A stretch of DNA of 64,000 nt from Oscheius dolichura (GCA_932521035.1 OW051494.1:10030001-10094000), one strand, 5' to 3'. Positions 1-11,256 are shown, counted from the first letter of the stretch. Numbers and translations are program-made. Notes: generated from the sequence alone by a model not told the origin.

Positions 1-45
1 TTTATACCTTTGTCCTGCCGAGACTTTACGGGTGCAGGGAATCGG
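1..45. repeat. MITE family A, truncated by window edge
   Basis: This is the right half of the family described at 632-770: internal TTTATACCTTTGTC followed by the complement of the arm CCTGCACCCGTAAAGTCTCG. The left part lies outside the window. Confidence 0.75.
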
Positions 46-631
46 ATTCTCAAGGACCGAATCCACCGGACCCCTCCGACTTCTTGGCTCACGTAGAATT
101 ACCTTTTCTTTCCCACTGCTCTCCAAAATAATTCCGTGCTTCTCCGTTCAAGTCGTCGCTCCTCCCTGCTCTTAAAAACGTCATCAGAAGTCGAGGAATC
201 CCTCTTATAAGAACCAAGAGGAGAGAGATAAGGGGCTAATTGACCCCGTCTGGCTCTTCCTCCCTCTCCGTAGTCCCTTATTCCTCTGGGAAATGATTTC
301 AGTCCTTATTCTTGACTTTTAAAGATAGAATTTGTAGAATTCTATCACTATTTTAATTTGAGGAGTATATACGAATCAAGTAATTTAAAGAAAATGCGAT
401 TATTTAGCGGGGGTCCCGATTATCACCCCCCGCCGCGGCTACTTTCCACTCTTGTGATTCAATCGTCATCAGATTCAATCAGCAGCTATAATTTCTTTTA
501 CTTTTATTAGTCTATGAACCCACACGAGACAAGAAAAATAGAAGACCAATCAGATGGTCTTTGAAGAGTCAAGAATGAAAAATAGACGGATGCAACAGCA
601 ACAAATGACGTAGCCTTGAATCTTGGGTCGG

Positions 632-770
632 TCCCGCTATAGTCCGCTCTCCTGCACCCGTAAAGTCTCGGCAAGACAAAGGGATAAAGACGTCACAGTT
701 TTATATCAGTTTTGATTAAAGATGAGCCACCTGCCGAGCCTTTACGGGTGCAGGGAACCGAGCTATCGAG
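632..770. repeat. MITE family A, full copy with long inverted arms
   Basis: Left arm carries CCTGCACCCGTAAAGTCTCG, the right arm its complement (one mismatch). Homology continues outward (ATAGTCCG / CGAGCTATCG), so each arm is about 35-40 bp. The short centre has GACAAAGGTATAAAGGCGTC and CAGTTTTGAATAAAGATGA blocks seen in the other copies. It has no coding capacity, so it looks like a non-autonomous terminal-inverted-repeat element. Other copies or fragments: 1-45, 2612-2757, 3244-3345, 8727-8845, 13788-13812, 31285-31360, 55580-55672 and 56335-56450. Confidence 0.85.
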
Positions 771-775
771 GATCG

Positions 776-2611
776 AACCTTGACTTCTATGGTCTCGTAC
801 AGAAGTCAAGATCTCCTCCAACATTTGTGAAAACTATAGTCTTGTAGAGAAATTTCTGGGCTACATTTTGAGTATAGAAACGCCCAATGAAATGCTAAAA
901 ATCCTAGGCATTTTTCGAATTTGAAGTTGCGGTCTGTTTTGCGGCTTTTTCCTCATTTTCCAATTTCCAGTTCTTCTCCTCCTATTTCTTGACATTTTTC
1001 AAGTATTCTGATCTTCAAAAATCTCCAAAAAAGATCTAGCCTACTTCTAGGAAACTATAATATGTTCATCTTATTGCCATATATGTAAGTGGGTTCAGGA
1101 CCTCCTCCTCGTCCTCGTCTCTTCCGAGTAATCTAACTTTTTAATTCATAAGAAATGGGTTTCTCTGTCGTTCTCTCATAATTTGACGGGCTGCACTTCC
1201 TCTTCTACGCGAAGATCATCTTGACGAGGTGGGAGGGAAGGTCGTCATCAGGTCCCTAGGGAGGCGCTGGGGACCTTCCCCGGTCTTCCCGGTCCATTTT
1301 GACCTCCAGAGGGTCCTGGAACGATTTTTTTCGGTTGCTACCGTAATCCATAAGATATATTTGCCTCTTCCTGCTCTTTTCAAAGTCTTTATTCCTTTTC
1401 CCGCTAAAAAATTTGAGCCCGGCTCCTGTAAACCTTCAAAACACGATGAAATTCGCGTTAGGACCAAATTCCCGGTCTCTGGCGCCTCCTCCACCTCCCT
1501 TCCGTCCAAGACAATTTCGGATGTTTCCCTATTGTTTTTCCAGCATTTATTGTGGTTTCACCCCTTGGACAAACCTTTCTAAATTGTTGGAACACGTCAT
1601 GATAGCCAGAATTCAGCTCTGATGAGGGTGTTTTGATCGTTCTGGTACCTATGGAACACCAATCTTGGACTACTTTATAATTTGACCTGCGGGTCTTTGA
1701 AAATGTCTTGTAGTGATTTTTTTAGACGAATCAGTGACGAATGACACGAGAATGGTGTCAAGGTATCAAATTTCTGCAAGCAGGGGGTCATTAAATTTTA
1801 AAAAAACCCGCGCTGCAAGGGCAGAGTCCATAAAATGCGAAAATTACACCAAATTTTCCTTTTTTTGAACAGATTTTAATGGATTCGAATTAAATTTGGT
1901 TAAAAAAATTAGTGAAATAAGAAAAAAAGGAGCCCAAAACTTCTATTTTCATCCCAGTAGATGATTTCATCCTACAGGCGCGCCAGCTACAGTACGGCTG
2001 TAAACAGCATGCACCACCGCGCGCGCCTCCTCTTCTGGCGGCCATTACCGTATTCCCTGCCAAATTTAGACTCAAATTTCTGTCCTATTCAACATCAGCG
2101 ACCAACTATCTATATTTTTACTCGTATATCATGTGCCTATGTCACGTTGTAGTCTTTATTTTTACTCTCCACTATTGTTGGTCTCTTACCTCCTCCCCTT
2201 TCCGGGAGGGGGACCGCCCAGACGTCCTCTGAACTCTTTGCCTATTCCGGTTCACTCCCCCAAGGGCACCTGGCTCATGGGGTTCATATTTCCCTTTCCT
2301 TCCTTTCCTTATTTTTTTAAATTTTCACTTCATATTTTGGGGCTTTTAATTAAAAATGTTGGGAGGCGTCTCTTGGTTTTTGTTTTCTCCCCCTGACTTT
2401 AATTTGAGTGGGTGATTTATGTCTTGAGCGGCGGGAAAAAGTAATGATGTTATATAGCTAGCATTATATAGCTAGCCAAGTACAAAATGAATCAGATTCG
2501 ATGACGTAAGGATATTTTTATTTTTATAAAATGAGAGAAAAGAGGGTACAAATACCCAAGCTTTTCGGATTTTAGCTCATTTTCAAGACGAGACCCTTCC
2601 CGGGGGCTCGG
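776..2611. other. Intergenic, no gene seen
   Basis: Only short overlapping open frames on both strands, without splice-linked continuation, recognisable domains or consistent composition. A TTATATAGCTAGC direct duplication lies near 2451-2475. Confidence 0.6.
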
Positions 2612-2757
2612 TCCTCGATAATCTCATCTCCTGCACCTTTAAAATCTCGGCAGCAAGATCATCTTTATTCAAAACTGGTACAAAACTGTATCACCTTTAT
2701 ACCTTTATCTTGCCGAGACTTTACGGGTGCAGGAGAGCGGACTATAGCGGGGCCGAG
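2612..2757. repeat. MITE family A, reverse-orientation copy
   Basis: Arms CTCCTGCACCTTTAAAATCTCGG (left, diverged) and its complement near 2720-2745. The centre (TTCAAAACTGGTACAAAACTG, then CCTTTATACCTTTATC) is the reverse complement of the centre at 632-770. Confidence 0.8.
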
Positions 2758-3243
2758 CCTTTTCGCGTCCCTCCCTTTCTTCTACCGGCTTTTCCCTGGA
2801 AATATTTCAAATTCCCGGGTTTAGAGGTTTATTGAAAGTCCAAAGATGAGCCTAGAATCCAGGATACGACCTGTCATCCATCCAAATTTCTGGAAATATA
2901 TTAGCCTTGAAGCAGTAGCCGAGCAGTAGCCTAGTCAGCTGTAAGAGTAAATAAATAGTAATCAATTTCCACCCCCGAGAAAAAGAATTCCGTCCTCTTG
3001 AATATTTCAAAGTTTTGAAAAGACCCCTCTGAAGAAACCTGATGGTTGAAAAGGGAAAGATGACGACATGGATGGGACAGCCAGTGTTCTCTTTTGAAAT
3101 ATCCGAATTTACCCCGTTCTTTGCCATTTTTAGCCAGTTTAGGACATTTTAAAGGTTTAAAACACCCAAAATAGGTCAAAGAGGGTTAAAATGGTAAAAA
3201 TTTCAAAATCTAGGCTCAAATTGCCCTCCCCGGCCCTTTTCGC

Positions 3244-3345
3244 CTCTTCTGCACCCGTAAAGTTTCGGCAAGACAAAGGTATAAAGGCGTCACAGTTTTG
3301 AATAAAGATGATACTCCGGCCGAGATTTTACTGGTGCAGGGGATG
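3244..3345. repeat. MITE family A copy
   Basis: Left arm TGCACCCGTAAAGTTTCGGC; internal GACAAAGGTATAAAGGCGTC and TTTTGAATAAAGATGA; right arm diverged (GCCGAGATTTTACTGGTGCA). It lies about 300 bp upstream of the secreted-peptide gene. Confidence 0.8.
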
Positions 3346-3649
3346 GGGGCCATCGTGTACCGAACCCAGTAAAAGATCATTTTCCCTCTATTTTTTGGTG
3401 TTCTCCGTTTTAAAAGTATCCCTGCTCCAATACAATCCCCTAATTTAAGAGTTCCCCGTTGAAATATCTAATCAAGCCGCCGCTGTTCTCTATTTCTGAC
3501 TGTTTTTCACCCGTTCCCCCCGCTTGGAATCATTTTTCCCCTCTCAAATATCTTTAACCAGACAAACAATGTCTAATGTTCTCAATCTTGCTCAATCTCA
3601 CTTTAAAAAGCAGATAAAATATATAATTTCTAGGGAAAAATCAAAAGTT

Positions 3650-4330
3650 ATGTCGTGGAGGACGCTGCTTCTTGTCTTTACTCTGTTCCTGGTTGTTCCC
3701 TCATCAGCTAGCTATATTTGCCGGTCAAGACGCACGGATGGCAGATGTTTACGTGAGTTTTCCGCACAACGAATGCTTTTAACCAAACCTCCTGCTAAAA
3801 TTACCGTGTGCCCCAGTTTCTGAGGTTTACGACCCTAAAAAGCGCCCGCCACAGTTAGACAGCCGAGACGCATTTCTTGCCATTTTCTCTTAAAGAAAAC
3901 ATTTTATATCGTTTTATAATATACTTTTCTGCCTTCTCTAAGAAAAACATAATAATAAAGCTGAAAATTTGATCAAAAATACGGTATACAGCGTGTTTTT
4001 GAGCTATACGAACCTAAAAGGGCGAGCGCCACAGTTAGACAGCCATTGTACTGTACTCTGTAGTATTTTCAACAGTTTTCAGATGATTATGTGCAAAAAA
4101 ATACTGATTTTGATGTTGCAGTGATGGTGAATATGCTGCGAGACCCCCATCATATGTCCAGCTGGAACCCGAAGTCCTTCCACAAAGCTATCAATCAACT
4201 CCAGGCCTATCAGCAGCTATTCCAAGGTATATTTACCCACCACTAATCCTATAAAAATGATGGAAATTTAGAAGATGACGATATTATGAGAAGGAAGCGC
4301 TCCGTAACGACAGAAGATTTACTACAGTAG
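3650..4330 (+). CDS. Small secreted peptide precursor, 3 exons, 88 aa
   Basis: Exons 3650-3752, 4122-4226 and 4272-4330 join in frame to exactly 89 codons with stop. Seen: a hydrophobic signal peptide (about residues 1-20, ending SSAS), two Cys separated by eight residues right after it (YIC...GRC), a Trp/His-rich middle, an acidic stretch (QEDDD) and a basic MRRKR run near the C-terminus that looks like a prohormone convertase site. The ATG follows an acceptor-like TTTCTAG by about 20 nt. The layout fits a neuropeptide or peptide-hormone precursor; the Cys spacing recalls elevenin but the expected motif around it is missing, so I assign no family. Intron 1 (369 bp) carries two copies of the GCCACAGTTAGACAGCC motif. 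Splicing is confident, function is not. Confidence 0.6.
3835..4046 (+). repeat. Two intronic GCCACAGTTAGACAGCC motif copies
   Basis: Copies at 3848-3864 and 4028-4044. The preceding ~18 bp is also similar (GACCCTAAAAAGCGC / GAACCTAAAAGGGCG), so this is a ~35 bp duplicated block. All other copies lie beyond 43.5 kb. Confidence 0.8.
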
Positions 4331-4820
4331 ATTGAAGATAAAATACACAAATATGGTTGTTAGCGTTTGGTTAAAACCATTTAACGATCGCTTGTGTCCT
4401 GACGTCAGTGTTCGTGTTGCATAGAATTCGGGGCGAGTTCGAAATTTGTCTGAACAATCTGAACCCAGCGATCAGTCGACGAACTGTTTCGATCGTGCCA
4501 TTGCTGCCTAAAACTGAAATTATCAAAAAAAAAAAATTAAAAAAGTAAAGTTCTTATGGAATATAGCCTATATCAGCTTGTCCGCCATAAAATTCTGAAG
4601 AAGATAGAAGAAGATAGACATTAAAAAAATAAGCAAGGTCGAATTATTCGAGCGCAGGGCGCATTGGGTGAGTTATTGGGTGCAGTGTGCTTGAACGTTC
4701 GCCGGCAAATTAACCCAAATCCGGCTCCTCTTCTTCAATTTTCGGTAAAATGCTTGAAAAGAGGTCAAGTGCTCCACTTTATCCACGAAACAAACGATTA
4801 AAACAGGGGAAAATGACGAT

Positions 4821-4945
4821 TATAGTCCATTTCTGAAGGATTCATATTTGGCGGCGCGTCTCCGCTATGGGACCTGATCGGAAAACTTCCTGGTCCCGCA
4901 GCGCAGAGTTTTTTCCGAGGAATATTCGTTGGAAATGGACTATAG
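4821..4945. repeat. MITE family B, ~125 bp
   Basis: Ends TATAGTCCATTTC...GGAAATGGACTATA form inverted termini. Internal GGCGGCGCGTCTCCGCTA and CTTCCTGGTC blocks recur in a second copy in opposite orientation at 41150-41289. No coding capacity. It sits just downstream of the kinase stop codon. Confidence 0.75.
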
Positions 4946-5115
4946 AGTAGAAATTCCCAATGAGGCACAAGAAGAGGCGGTAGAAATGAGAGAAAACTGG
5001 AAGAAAGAGCCATTTTAAAGTGGAGAACAAGAAGAGAAAAAAATAGAACATAGAAAATAGAACACAAAAACAGCCAGTTACTTTTCTTTTATTACTCTGC
5101 CATCACGAAGGGTAT

Positions 5116-6544
5116 TTAGAGCCCGAGGATGTTTTTCTTGAAGTAGTCGATGCTGGCGAAGGGGTAGGCCTTCTTGGCGAGGACTTTGCGGCTCTTGATG
5201 ACGGCCTTGTTGGAGACGGTCTTGTCCGAGATCGAGAGGGCCGTCGTCAGTTCCGGCAGCTCTCTCTCCCACTCGAATCGGTCCAAATAGTTCCCTTTGA
5301 GTCGATTGTCCAATCCGTTCAGGCAGAACGTATAGAGTCCTGCGTAGTCAGGCCGAGTGTTGAATTTGAGCGTCTGGAGGTAGTTGTGGATGTCGACGAA
5401 TTCAGCCGGGCAGCCGGCGGTCAGCTCGTAGACGTCGATATTTCCCTTGACTTCGAAGATTTCCTTCTCCTCCTGGAGCCGGTTCCATGGCAGGCCTTTG
5501 TGCAGTTCGATGAGCATGTAGAGCCAGCTCCAGAGGTCGTCGACCCGGCACTGCTCCTTCCGGAAGTGGACATTCATCGAGCAGTAGCGCGGTGTCCCGC
5601 GGAAGAGCTGGTCCCCGTCGCGAGCCGGCCGCAGCGCCAGGGCGCCATTCTTATCCCGGATCGTGAAGCACCGCACCATTCCATAGTCGATGAGGTAGAC
5701 GATCCGGGTGTCGCGGCCGACGCCGCCCATCATACAGTTGCCCGGCTTGATGTCCCGGTGGACGTAGCCGATCTCGTGGAGCTGCTTGATCGCGTAGAGA
5801 CTCGAGATGGCCAGCCGGAGCGTCGTCGATTCGGAGAACGGCTTCTTGGCGGCTCGCTTCAGGGCCATCAAGTCACGGCTGCACAGCGTCATCACCATGA
5901 AGCTGAAAATACCAAATTTTTGAGCCAGAATACTGTTGAAATTGTTTCAAATCCAACTAATTGGCCAAACAATCGGCTGGGCCCCCGTGCGCCACGCTCC
6001 CGTTCAAAGAACGTTTGAATTTTCCGCCAGAAAAATGATGGCCGCTCGTTTTGTTCAAGCCAGCCGGAAATTGTCATTCTAGGCAGGAAAATTCAATAAT
6101 CCATGTAATAGGGTGTCTAACCGACTTTGACTCGGTCATAGCGCTTTTAAATCGGTGGTTCCATTTTCTAGGCCACTGTTTTTCATTGTTGGTTGCGGTG
6201 ATAATGGCAAAAATGCCGAATTCTCGGCCAAAATAGCCAAACGTTCATGAAAATCGATCCCCGGAAGCGACTCACTTGTATTTCTTACGCTGGCCGGAGT
6301 CGAGAAGGCGCACGGCATGGGGCGCGTTGACCAGCTCCTTGAGTACCAGAGTCTCAAGCTTCAGGAGGCCTCCCTCGGTCAAATCGCTTTCTACTTTCAT
6401 GGCAGCGATGTAGTTCTTCCGCTGCTTGTCCTCCACCTTGTAGACGGCGCCCATTCCGCCCTCGCCGAGTTTTTGGCGGATTATCCACCGCTTGCTGATG
6501 ATCTTTCCGTGCTGGAAGTCTTTCAGCTGTTCTTCTTCAGCCAT
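5116..6544 (-). CDS. Tau-tubulin/casein kinase 1-like protein kinase (TTBK-like), 351 aa
   Basis: Exon 1 is 6276-6544 and exon 2 is 5116-5902 (GTGAGT donor, TTTTCAG acceptor), 352 codons with stop. The kinase domain fills nearly the whole protein. Glycine loop LGEGGMGAVY is at residues 26-35, the ATP-binding Lys in AAMKVES at 50, catalytic loop HRDIKPGN at 138-145, and the metal-binding triad reads DYG rather than DFG at 162-164. FMVMTL before the hinge and the RGTPRYCSMN segment are typical of the CK1/TTBK group. No long C-terminal tail is present, so this is the short type that is greatly expanded in nematodes, often with male-germline expression (family knowledge). Substrate unknown. DYG still supplies the Asp, so activity is plausible. 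The start follows GTCCAG, possibly a trans-splice acceptor. Confidence 0.9.
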
Positions 6545-6649
6545 CCTGGACGAGACGGCCTTCCACCAATGGGACAGATGAAGAAACTGACTGGAAATGG
6601 TGGGCGAGACAGTAGAATGACTCTAAAATCGTGTCAGGACCCGAAAAAG

Positions 6650-6770
6650 ATAGGATTTCGGTCTGTCTTCCAAACGAGACCGGCCCATTTCAAAAATTCA
6701 AACACCATATTGGAGAGCACGTCAAGAGGATTCTAACGAACCCAGTAACATCTCAACCGCCCCGATAAAA
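6650..6770. repeat. Dispersed repeat shared with 40832-40960 (inverted)
   Basis: Blocks CATTTCAAAAATTCAAA, GGAGAGCACGTCAAGA and TAACGAACCCAGT...CATCTCA occur here and, in the opposite orientation and same order, at 40832-40960. Noncoding, with no clear inverted termini. Confidence 0.65.
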
Positions 6771-8452
6771 AACCTGTAACCCCATAAACTTTAACGGAGG
6801 ATGTGTTACGCTACACGGGCGCCCCGAGGTGTTTACCCATAAATGTGTTGAACAACTTTAAACTCTTTATTAATGGTGCATCCGGAGCCAATCTGAGGTT
6901 CCTGTCACTCCTCTTCAGGCCATAGAAGGTGTCTGGTTTCTTCTTTCGCAGACGCATATACCTAGTCCGTTACAGGAGCTTGTACCCTAGAAAATATGTT
7001 TTTATCCTTTTTCATACCGTAACCTACAGGAAATTCCACAATTCAACTGCAGTATAGGTCGGAGCATGCATGTGAAGACTCTGGCTACCAAATCGGGGAA
7101 CGGAACATTTCAACACATCAACAGTATGTTAGGACGATTCCTCCGTTATGGATTTAATCACTACAGAATCTTGCACGCTCCGCCTCCCTAAAACGACTTT
7201 CTATAAGAAAGGTGGCATACAGTAACCTACGCATATTAAACGGATGTTACTTTGTATTGCAGAAAACAGTGGAATTGTCAAACTAACAATTTAAAAAGCG
7301 AAGTTTGACTCAACAATTCCGTTGCATATGCATACCCCCACAAGCGTTGCAATATCCACCACCCTGAAATTTTCAGTTTCACCTACAATATACTGTAAAA
7401 CTTGTAGTAAACCCCCCTCTCCGTAAGCGCGCTCTGTCTAACTGACTTTGAGAGCCAATTACTCTCTTACTTATGGCTTTTATTCCGTTTTTCTTTTTGT
7501 AATGCAATATCTAAGGTCTAAAAATCATAATACAAGAAAACAGCATTAATACGGAGAGAATACTGCTTTTGCACGAAGCAGATAGAGCACAGAGAGAGCG
7601 CTTACGGAGAGGGGGGATTCTATTACAAGTTTTACGGCAGTTCTTTTTCAAAAATAGGGCTACCGTATGTCTCTTCGGGACCTTTTGGCGGCAAATAGCG
7701 AAGAAAAATCGAACAAAATCGAAAATCCCGATCACTTTTGCTCGAAAGGTCCCGCACGGAAGGTTTTGCGTCCCGTTACGGTAGCCCTATTTTTGGAAAT
7801 AGAAAAAAAAAAACTATAATCTACACATAAGATGCATGTCACGCTTGAACAGAAAAAGTGTTGTATCGGGCTGATGTGTACAGTAGTCAAGGTTCAAAGC
7901 GAAAGATTCGGCGTACCAGCAGACTCCACAGGGTTACAAAAGCCGCCGCCCTGAAATAAGGTTAATCTATTGTTAGCTACAGTAATCTACGCAAATTAAG
8001 CATGTGACGGTGCTGCAATTAATGTATAGCAGGGACGGGCCAATCAGTGCACAGTCAGACATCTAGTGTGTTGCATACGCCTCCGTCCTGAAAACATCTG
8101 TTTCTAAATTTAGCTACAGTAACCTACACATGCTACACAAGTGGTGGTATTACAATAGGGAGCAGGACCGACCAAAGGTGTTGTATTTGTGCAAAAATTA
8201 GGGAACCGACGATGATGACTGAAGCCTGTCACGGAAAGATTGACTCTACCTCTTCCTCTGCCCATTTTCCGCTCGAGAACCTCTAAAAGGGCTATAAAAT
8301 GACCCGACTTTTCACTCACCTTCGATGGAATCCTGCTGGGCTGTTTTTCTCCTCCAAAAGAGCCAAATTGGACGAGAATTTCCATCTTTTTCGGATTGAA
8401 ATTTGAGTGAATGTATGCCACTGAAAATAAGATAGGAATTAGTGGTTATTCT
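6771..8452. other. Intergenic with foldback structures, no gene seen
   Basis: CCCCTCTCCGTAAGCGC near 7413 is complemented by GCGCTTACGGAGAGGGG near 7598, giving ~25 bp arms around ~150 bp. Adjacent, 7650-7797 is a second foldback. A possible orphan exon at 8320-8420 on the minus strand has good splice signals but no partner exon. Confidence 0.55.
7650..7797. repeat. Foldback/MITE-like element, ~148 bp
   Basis: Arms AAAATAGGGCTACCGTA and TACGGTAGCCCTATTTT are complementary, and an inner pair GGGACCTTT / AAAGGTCCC nests inside. This predicts a long hairpin. No coding content. Confidence 0.75.
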
Positions 8453-8480
8453 GGGGGGGGGGGGGGGGGGGGGGGGGGGG
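8453..8480 (+). repeat. Uninterrupted G28 tract
   Basis: 28 consecutive guanines, able to form G-quadruplexes. Long G tracts are known unstable sites in nematodes lacking the DOG-1/FANCJ helicase. Exact length may be affected by sequencing or assembly. Confidence 0.85.
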
Positions 8481-8726
8481 AAATAAGGAAAAGAAGAAGA
8501 AAAATGGGGAAGAGGGGTCTATTTCGAAAATGAAACAGGTAAGCAGGTGGAAAACGGGAAGGGAGAGGAGATAGGGAAATCGATTGGCTGCGGGTTATCT
8601 AATAAGCAAACCGGACTAATATAAGAGAAAACAGGGGAAATAGTGGAGCGGTGTCTTCCCAGCTGGACGGTTTTTTTCCACTTTAGTGAGGGGAACAGGC
8701 TTCCAGTTAAAATAGGCTCAGCCCCC

Positions 8727-8845
8727 CATAGTCCAATCCCCTGCACCCGCAAGACAAAGGTATAAAGGCGTCACAGTTTTGTAACAGTTTTGAATAAAGA
8801 TGACCCCGCTGCCGAGACTTAACGGGTGCAGGGGATCGGTCTATC
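8727..8845. repeat. MITE family A copy, left arm shortened
   Basis: ATAGTCCAATCCCCTGCACC then a deletion of the AAAGTCTCGG part; internal GACAAAGGTATAAAGGCGTC and GTAACAGTTTTGAATAAAGA; right arm GCCGAGACTTAACGGGTGCA followed by GGGGATCGGTCTATCGAGG. The outer flanks make this a good guide to the full arm. Confidence 0.8.
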
Positions 8846-9657
8846 GAGGGCCAAACCAGAGAGAGTTCCAAGACCTTCGAGCTGCCGGTGATGAAAGCAA
8901 ACAAGCCATTGATAACAGCTAAATAGACGAAAGGAAGCGGGTGAATCCAGCGTTACAGGTCGGTTGTTTACCCCAGAGGGTCGGAATTCAAATAGGGGGA
9001 TAAACCAGCTCAGGGTTATGGATCTCCTGCTCGAAACGGGGTGAAACTCCCATAACCAGGCGCATTACTGGGAATAAAAAGGCTGAAGAGATCAGTGGAA
9101 GAGAGAGAGAGAGATCTGCTGTCAATAATTGGCTTCTGACTGACTCGGAGCTGGGAGGAGTGGCAGGAACGATTATCAGGAGATATGCAGTCTCAGAGTG
9201 ACTGACTTGTTAGAAAAAAAAGCTAGAAAAAAGAAGTGAGCTCATTTATTATTTAACAGCTCTTATTACACATGTCCGAGTCACAACAATGGACTCCTGG
9301 CCACCAACAGGGAAGGAACGGATTATCACAAAAGAGACAAAAAAGAAAAAGCGAAGAAAAACGAGCCAAACTTCGCTTGCCTAGCTTGCTACTGATCCTC
9401 GCGTCGCTGTCATCACTCTCCCTTCCTTGCCGGCTCGCTGTGGTCCTCCTTTCTAACCTCCTTTGTCTTTCTCGTCATAGGTGTCCAGCCCCTGTTCCCC
9501 AGCAAGTTTAGTCTGTTTCAACCCCAACCTTGGTCCGAGGTGGATTTGATGGCGCTGCTCCTTTCGGAATAGTCTCAACAAGCAGGAGACCATCTCTCGC
9601 CCTTTTCTTCAAATGGCAAGTCCCTTCTCCCTTTACAAGACTAAATCGGCATTTCAG

Positions 9658-9949
9658 GTCCATTCCCCATATTTTTTTTCTGATTGTCTTCTTTTTTTGT
9701 TGTGTATTATGTCAAAGGTAAGAATTTGCTCCTTCAATGAGAATACAGTATATTTCAGGCGCTGCCCCGTCTTTTCTCCATCCCAAACGGAATTTTCTCT
9801 TTTCTTATCTCTATTGATGTTTTTTATGTTTCAAAGGTAAGAAACTCCTCCCGAATTCCAAAATCCAACAAATTCCAGGCGCTGCCCCGTCTTTTCTCCA
9901 TTCCAACTGGAATTTTCTCTATTATTGTATATCTTTCTCCCCTGTAAAG
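9658..9949 (+). other. Three tandem exon-like cassettes (60, 78 and 71 nt)
   Basis: Segments 9658-9717, 9759-9836 and 9879-9949 are each preceded by a TTTCAG/TTCCAG acceptor and end in (C/T)AAAG before GTAAGAA or GTAGGTAA. The second and third share their first ~45 nt (GCGCTGCCCCGTCTTTTCTC...), so they arose by duplication. Lengths differ modulo 3 and reading frames are poor, so these look like alternative untranslated exons, exons of a noncoding RNA, or pseudoexons. Confidence 0.4.
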
Positions 9950-10428
9950 GTAGGTAACCGCCCGTTTTGCCCAAATATTCTAGAAATTTTAGGCTAGCCC
10001 CCTTCAAGAGGCTTTCAAGCCACTCGCCTGGTTCAGTGGAAGATTCACAAGGCATTCACTGCCAACAATTGCACCAGAAAAAGGAGCAACAGAAGTTCCG
10101 AGCTCTAATTTTTCAAATACAATACGAATTGGCCGCCAGTGTGCCAATTTCCCTGATTATCAGGGGTTTCAACGGCTGGGAAGAAGCAGCCACTGAAAAT
10201 GGATAATGCAATTCTATACCGAAAACAAATAGCACACTTTTTTTTCCAAGGTTATGAAGCTAAAATTTAATTGCTGCACAACAAACACGACAAAAATTGA
10301 GCATCCGAACCATGCTGTATTTTTGGAATCGGCTGTTTAACTGGAGTAATAGTCGCCAAATCTTCATACTGTAAGTTTCTTGGCCTTCTTCTCAATTATT
10401 TTTTTCTGTCTTTCAGAAGAAGAAAAAA

Positions 10429-10718
10429 ATGGCGGCAAGAACGATCAAGGAGGAGTTGAAGGAATTCGCAAACGGCCGTGCTCTGGACAAACCGGTTAAT
10501 GACTCTTCGTAAACAAGGAGCCTCCTGAAGAAGACGACCATCAAATTGTAAGCCTTATTCCGGCAATTATCTTCTTATTGTCTGTCTTTTTAGAATATTA
10601 AGAAAGATTCAAGACTATTGCCCGTTGTGTAGAATTATAGAATTCATCACAGAAGGTAAGGAAAATAATTACAGCGAAAAAAATATTAAACGTCCTTACA
10701 GGAATGCTCTTAAACTGA
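10429..10718 (+). pseudogene. Three-exon gene remnant with in-frame stop
   Basis: Exons 10429-10547, 10594-10655 and 10702-10718 have canonical signals and keep one reading frame throughout, but codon 28 of exon 1 is TAA. The first ATG lies 14 nt after a strong TTTCAG (possible trans-splice site). The N-terminal part begins MAARTIKEELKEF; the C-terminal part contains YCPLC. A different frame after the stop is also open (NKEPPEEDDHQI), so a small deletion or frameshift is possible. Either a decayed gene, a 27-residue upstream ORF, or a sequence error. Family not recognised. Confidence 0.35.
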
Positions 10719-10929
10719 CTTCACGGCGACCAGAATACAGGAAAGTACACTTGGGTCATTGACAACATTACAAAGTTCACCAGAGATCACAGAACATGGA
10801 AAGCGTTTAATCGCAATTTCTACAGGTTGGTCCTTCTTTTTTCTGCCATATTCGTACAAATAGTTTTTGAATTTTCGTTGATTTTCGTTACAGTAAGAAC
10901 ATTTCCCGGGTAATTTGGGACACACCAGG

Positions 10930-11095
10930 TCCGGGTCAATAAGGCGCATTTTCGGGGGAAGCGCGCCGCCTTTGCGTTTTTTCGGTTCGATAGTCCCAAT
11001 ACAGGAATTACAGTATGCCAAAAACTATATAGCTATTGCACCAAAAAAGCGCAAAGCTGGCGCGTTTCCCCCGAAAATGCGCCATACTGACCCGT
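10930..11095. repeat. Inverted repeat with ~60 bp arms
   Basis: Left arm 10933-10993 (TTTTCGGGGGAAGCGCGCC) is complementary with mismatches to 11034-11094 (GGCGCGTTTCCCCCGAAAA), loop ~40 bp. Open frames on both strands here are explained by the palindrome. Confidence 0.75.
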
Positions 11096-11256
11096 ACCTT
11101 GGTTTCCTGCCTTATTCAGTTGTAATTTGTACATATACCGTCGTCGGCTACGGTACTTTTCCTTTGCGCTTTACCGGTGCAATGCGAACGTTTATAGATT
11201 CTTATTCTGATGGATTCTATTCGAATTTCACAAAATAGCGAATACCTCAGTGATGA

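Noticed and set aside
5386-6018. 210-codon plus-strand frame
   Set aside because: Antisense to the kinase catalytic domain, which is clearly the coding strand.
8320-8420. Minus-strand segment with TTTTCAG acceptor and GTGAGT donor, encoding a frame with MEILVQFGSFGGEK
   Set aside because: Splice signals are good, but no partner exon was found downstream to 6.6 kb or upstream, so I did not call a gene.
10710-11021. 103-codon minus-strand frame with Cys pairs resembling a zinc finger
   Set aside because: Its N-terminal half lies within one arm of the inverted repeat and the mirrored arm is open too.
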